From assembly GCA_023440945.1 (NCBI GenBank), contig JAEZRL010000084.1, positions 1 through 8,131 of the forward strand: a stretch of DNA of 8,131 nt. The letters run 5' to 3'. Both the position numbers and the translations under genes were made by a program. The stretch's first letter is position 1. Every line of letters starts with the position of its first letter. Origin of the DNA: Bacteroidota bacterium. Its GTDB lineage: Bacteria > Bacteroidota > Bacteroidia > Chitinophagales > Chitinophagaceae. Below are positions 6,128 through 8,131 of this stretch, piece by piece. The notes under the pieces were generated by a model that saw nothing but the letters and a program-made list of their open reading frames with translations, was not told the DNA's origin and made no database searches.

Positions 6128-6190
6128 GGTTGCAAGATAATAAAGTCTGCATTGGTGTGTAGGATGTTTAAGAAAAGTGTGGGCAATGTG

Positions 6191-7102
6191 TTAACTACTT
6201 TTTTTACGGGTAATCTGTAACATTTGTAAAATTTTTTGACGGATAAAAGGTCTTTCTGAGAAGGGAATAAAATGGGGTTTGTTTTCAAAGAAATGAATAT
6301 CGAGATAAGGAACATTTGTTAAATGCTGTTTGGCGAAAGTTGCATTGCTTGTATAAACCAACTTATCATTTGCGCCTTGCATATACATCACCGGAATATG
6401 AATTTTGGGCCACAACGGAAACATTTTTGTAAGCTCTTCTTTGTGATGAATTTTTTCCGTATTTGCTGATTGGAACATTCTTGGAATAAACCAATTGATA
6501 AGCGGATTTTCAACTGCATCTGTAAACCAAAACACTTTTTCTTCTCCCGGCGCTAACGATGGCGCAACCAAAACAAGACCATCAGCAAGATCAGGATGAT
6601 CCATTACCAGGCGACAGGCAACAGAAGTGCCGTAAGAACCTGCAACTATAATAAGCGGATGGGTTATTTTATTGAGGCTGTCGAGAATGGGAGCGATCAT
6701 CTCTACTTGTTTTCGAATAGAAGGTTCAGGATCACCAAAGCCCGAATTACCATAACCCGGTCGATCAACAGCATACATTTTAAATGTCTTCAAAAAAAGC
6801 GGGTCTTTATAATAATCTTTATATATACTTAATGAACTTGGTGAACCATGAATAAAAAATAAAGCAGGTAAACTATTATCACCAACAGAAAGGTACCTGA
6901 TCTTTCTTCCATGCGATTCGTAATATCTTATCTCACCTTTTGCATGATTGTTGTTTAAAAAGGAAAGCAGGTCATCATCACTCATTCTGAATTGGACAAA
7001 ATGATCAAATACAAAACAAGCGATAATAAAGAAAAGAATACAGCCGGCTATTATACGCAATATTCTTCTAAGCCAACGAAATTTTAATTTTTGTTCAGGC
7101 AT
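6191..7102 (-). CDS. Membrane-anchored alpha/beta hydrolase
   Basis: A 303-residue serine hydrolase of the alpha/beta fold with unknown substrate. After a basic start (KFRWLRRILR) there is one hydrophobic segment (about 15-33, IIAGCILFFIIACFVF) without a clear cleavage site, so the enzyme is probably anchored in the inner membrane with the catalytic domain outside the cytoplasm. Fold markers are LFFIHGSPSS (81-90, oxyanion-hole HG), DRPGYGNSG (113-121), nucleophile Ser156 in AGSYG (first Gly of GxSxG replaced by Ala), the likely acid Asp246 in MQGANDKLVY, and His277 in NKPHFIPF. All three catalytic residues are present. It is first of the four minus-strand genes; nothing links it to dTMP synthesis, so the neighbourhood does not inform its substrate. 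ATG 7102 puts the charged residues directly ahead of the membrane segment. Confidence 0.9.
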   Translation of the reverse strand: MPEQKLKFRWLRRILRIIAGCILFFIIACFVFDHFVQFRMSDDDLLSFLNNNHAKGEIRYYESHGRKIRYLSVGDNSLPALFFIHGSPSSLSIYKDYYKDPLFLKTFKMYAVDRPGYGNSGFGDPEPSIRKQVEMIAPILDSLNKITHPLIIVAGSYGTSVACRLVMDHPDLADGLVLVAPSLAPGEEKVFWFTDAVENPLINWFIPRMFQSANTEKIHHKEELTKMFPLWPKIHIPVMYMQGANDKLVYTSNATFAKQHLTNVPYLDIHFFENKPHFIPFSERPFIRQKILQMLQITRKKSS

Positions 7103-7310
7103 AATTATTAATCCAAAAGATGTCTATGGATAAAGATGAATTTATTAAATAACAAAATATAAGCCGCTTAAATAGAAAGTGCTTTTACTTATTAAACTTT
7201 TAATTGTTATTCAAGCCTTTATATGGCTGCTATTAAGTTTTGTATAAATTGTTCATAATCATACGGTTTAAATAGAAACTATTATTATTTTCATTGTCTA
7301 ATTACGTGTT
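7103..7310. promoter_or_regulatory. Divergent intergenic region with direct and inverted repeats
   Basis: This 208-bp AT-rich spacer must hold the promoters of the hydrolase (minus) and the metalloprotease (plus). TTAAATAGAAA occurs twice, at 7168-7178 and 7268-7278, exactly 100 bp apart. ATTAAA-CT-TTTAAT (7191-7204) is an AT-only inverted repeat of operator-like size. AGCC (7213-7216) and GGCT (7225-7228) form a 4-bp stem. No exact TAnnTTTG box was found in either direction; the near matches are one base too long. No small gene is seen. Confidence 0.4.
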
Positions 7311-8131
7311 ATGAGAAGTTTGATGAGTGTAGTGTTATTAGCTACCCTTCTAATATCCTTGAATGCCATTGCACAAAAAAGAAAGTGTGCGAGCTACAAA
7401 AATTATGTACAGCAGTTAAAATCTGATCCTTTATTTGCAGAGAGCCAGAGTGAACTGCAAACTTTCACCCGGAAGTTCATACAAAATGGCGGAAGCCGGT
7501 CCATTGCTTTAACGGAAAGAGGTTCTGTTGTTTATACCATTCCTGTTGTTATACATATAGTGCATAAACTATCAATACAAAACATCAGCTATGGACAGGC
7601 AAAAAGTCAAATAGATGTTTTGAACCAGGATTTTCAATTGAAGAATGAAGACGCCTCTTTGGTTCCTGCTGTTTTCACCGATGATGTTACCAATTGCAAA
7701 ATAAAATTTTGTCTGGCTCAGACAGATCCCTACGGCAATCCAACCTCAGGTGTGGTGAGAAGAAAAACAACAGTAGATGTTTTTTCAGATAATGATGATG
7801 TGAAATTTACTTCAAAAGGTGGAGATGATGCGTGGCCTGCTGATAAATACTTGAATATTTGGGTATGTAATCTTGGAAATGGTTTGCTGGGTTACGGACA
7901 ATTTCCGGGTGGGAATGCTAATACCGACGGTGTGGTTATTTTATTCTCTGCTTTTGGTACCAAAGGCGCTGTTATTCCCCCTTTTAATAAAGGCCGCACT
8001 GCTACACATGAAATAGGACACTGGCTTAATTTATTTCATATTTGGGGAGATGATAACGGGGCATGTGATGGAACCGATTTTGTAGATGATACGCCAAACC
8101 AGGGAGCTGAAAATTATGGATGCCCTTCATT
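7311..8131 (+). CDS. Secreted zinc metalloprotease, M43 (pappalysin/cytophagalysin) family, 3' end outside window
   Basis: The first 273 residues of an exported endopeptidase. MRSLMSVVLLATLLISLNAIAQ is a signal peptide with likely cleavage after Ala21. A propeptide-like region follows, then the family-typical YTIPVVIHIVHK (75-86), QAKSQIDVLNQDFQ (96-109), CKIKFCLAQTDPYGNPTSGVVR (about 129-150), YLNIWVCNLGNGLLGYGQFPG (180-200) and TDGVVI (205-210). The zinc site is HEIGHWLNLFHIWGD (233-247): His233, His237 and His243 as ligands and Glu234 as the catalytic base. The downstream Met-turn lies beyond the window. The following GACDGTDFVDDTPNQ is characteristic of M43 proteases. Bacteroidota relatives often carry a C-terminal type IX secretion signal, but that end is not visible. 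ATG 7311 is chosen because the signal peptide begins there; Met5 is an alternative. Confidence 0.93.
   Translation, partial: MRSLMSVVLLATLLISLNAIAQKRKCASYKNYVQQLKSDPLFAESQSELQTFTRKFIQNGGSRSIALTERGSVVYTIPVVIHIVHKLSIQNISYGQAKSQIDVLNQDFQLKNEDASLVPAVFTDDVTNCKIKFCLAQTDPYGNPTSGVVRRKTTVDVFSDNDDVKFTSKGGDDAWPADKYLNIWVCNLGNGLLGYGQFPGGNANTDGVVILFSAFGTKGAVIPPFNKGRTATHEIGHWLNLFHIWGDDNGACDGTDFVDDTPNQGAENYGCPS

Noticed and set aside
6122..6135. Hairpin TTGCA-ACCA-TGCAA (minus strand) overlapping the thyA start codon
   Set aside because: Five base pairs only, and half of it is fixed by the Met-Gln codons. Chance is sufficient.
6596..6832. 78-residue plus-strand open frame inside the hydrolase gene
   Set aside because: Antisense shadow of a clearly conserved coding sequence; no start context or recognisable protein features.

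Overview
The window looks like an ordinary chromosomal stretch from a member of the Bacteroidota, most likely Chitinophagaceae or a close relative. This is inferred from AT-rich spacers, start codons without clear Shine-Dalgarno sequences, leader peptides ending in a ...A-Q junction, Bacteroidota-type protein families (a DUF3575-like barrel, an M43 protease) and TAnnTTTG-like promoter words. No taxonomic search was possible.

Layout: positions 1-876 hold the 3' end of sucA (2-oxoglutarate dehydrogenase E1). After a 157-bp spacer comes a complete sucB (E2, 1034-2623) with two lipoyl domains instead of the single one in E. coli SucB. Next on the plus strand are a small exported, probable outer-membrane protein (2691-3236) and a 159-residue protein of unknown function with a Cys-rich patch (3309-3788). 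A structured 82-bp convergent spacer follows. Four minus-strand genes then run leftward from 7102 to 3871 with gaps of only 63-71 bp: a membrane-anchored alpha/beta hydrolase, thymidylate synthase (thyA), dihydrofolate reductase (folA) and a class I SAM-dependent methyltransferase. A 208-bp divergent spacer separates them from a secreted M43-family zinc metalloprotease (7311 to the window edge, truncated).

Two functional pairs are clear. SucA and SucB are two of the three components of the TCA-cycle 2-oxoglutarate dehydrogenase complex; E3 is not in the window. ThyA and FolA form the dTMP/folate cycle: ThyA oxidises methylene-tetrahydrofolate to dihydrofolate while making dTMP, and FolA reduces it back. 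The other genes have no evident link to these pathways.

No mobile element, CRISPR array, defence system, tRNA or rRNA was seen, and no new multi-gene system is visible. The strongest unexplained signal is a 16-bp near-perfect inverted repeat (2635-2650 / 2687-2702) whose right arm contains the start codon of the small exported protein. In an RNA reading through from sucB it would fold into a continuous stem that hides that start codon. Weaker signals are a 10-bp inverted repeat bracketing the methyltransferase start codon, a palindrome just upstream of the 159-residue gene, nearly identical DNA encoding the two lipoyl domains, and the structured convergent spacer.
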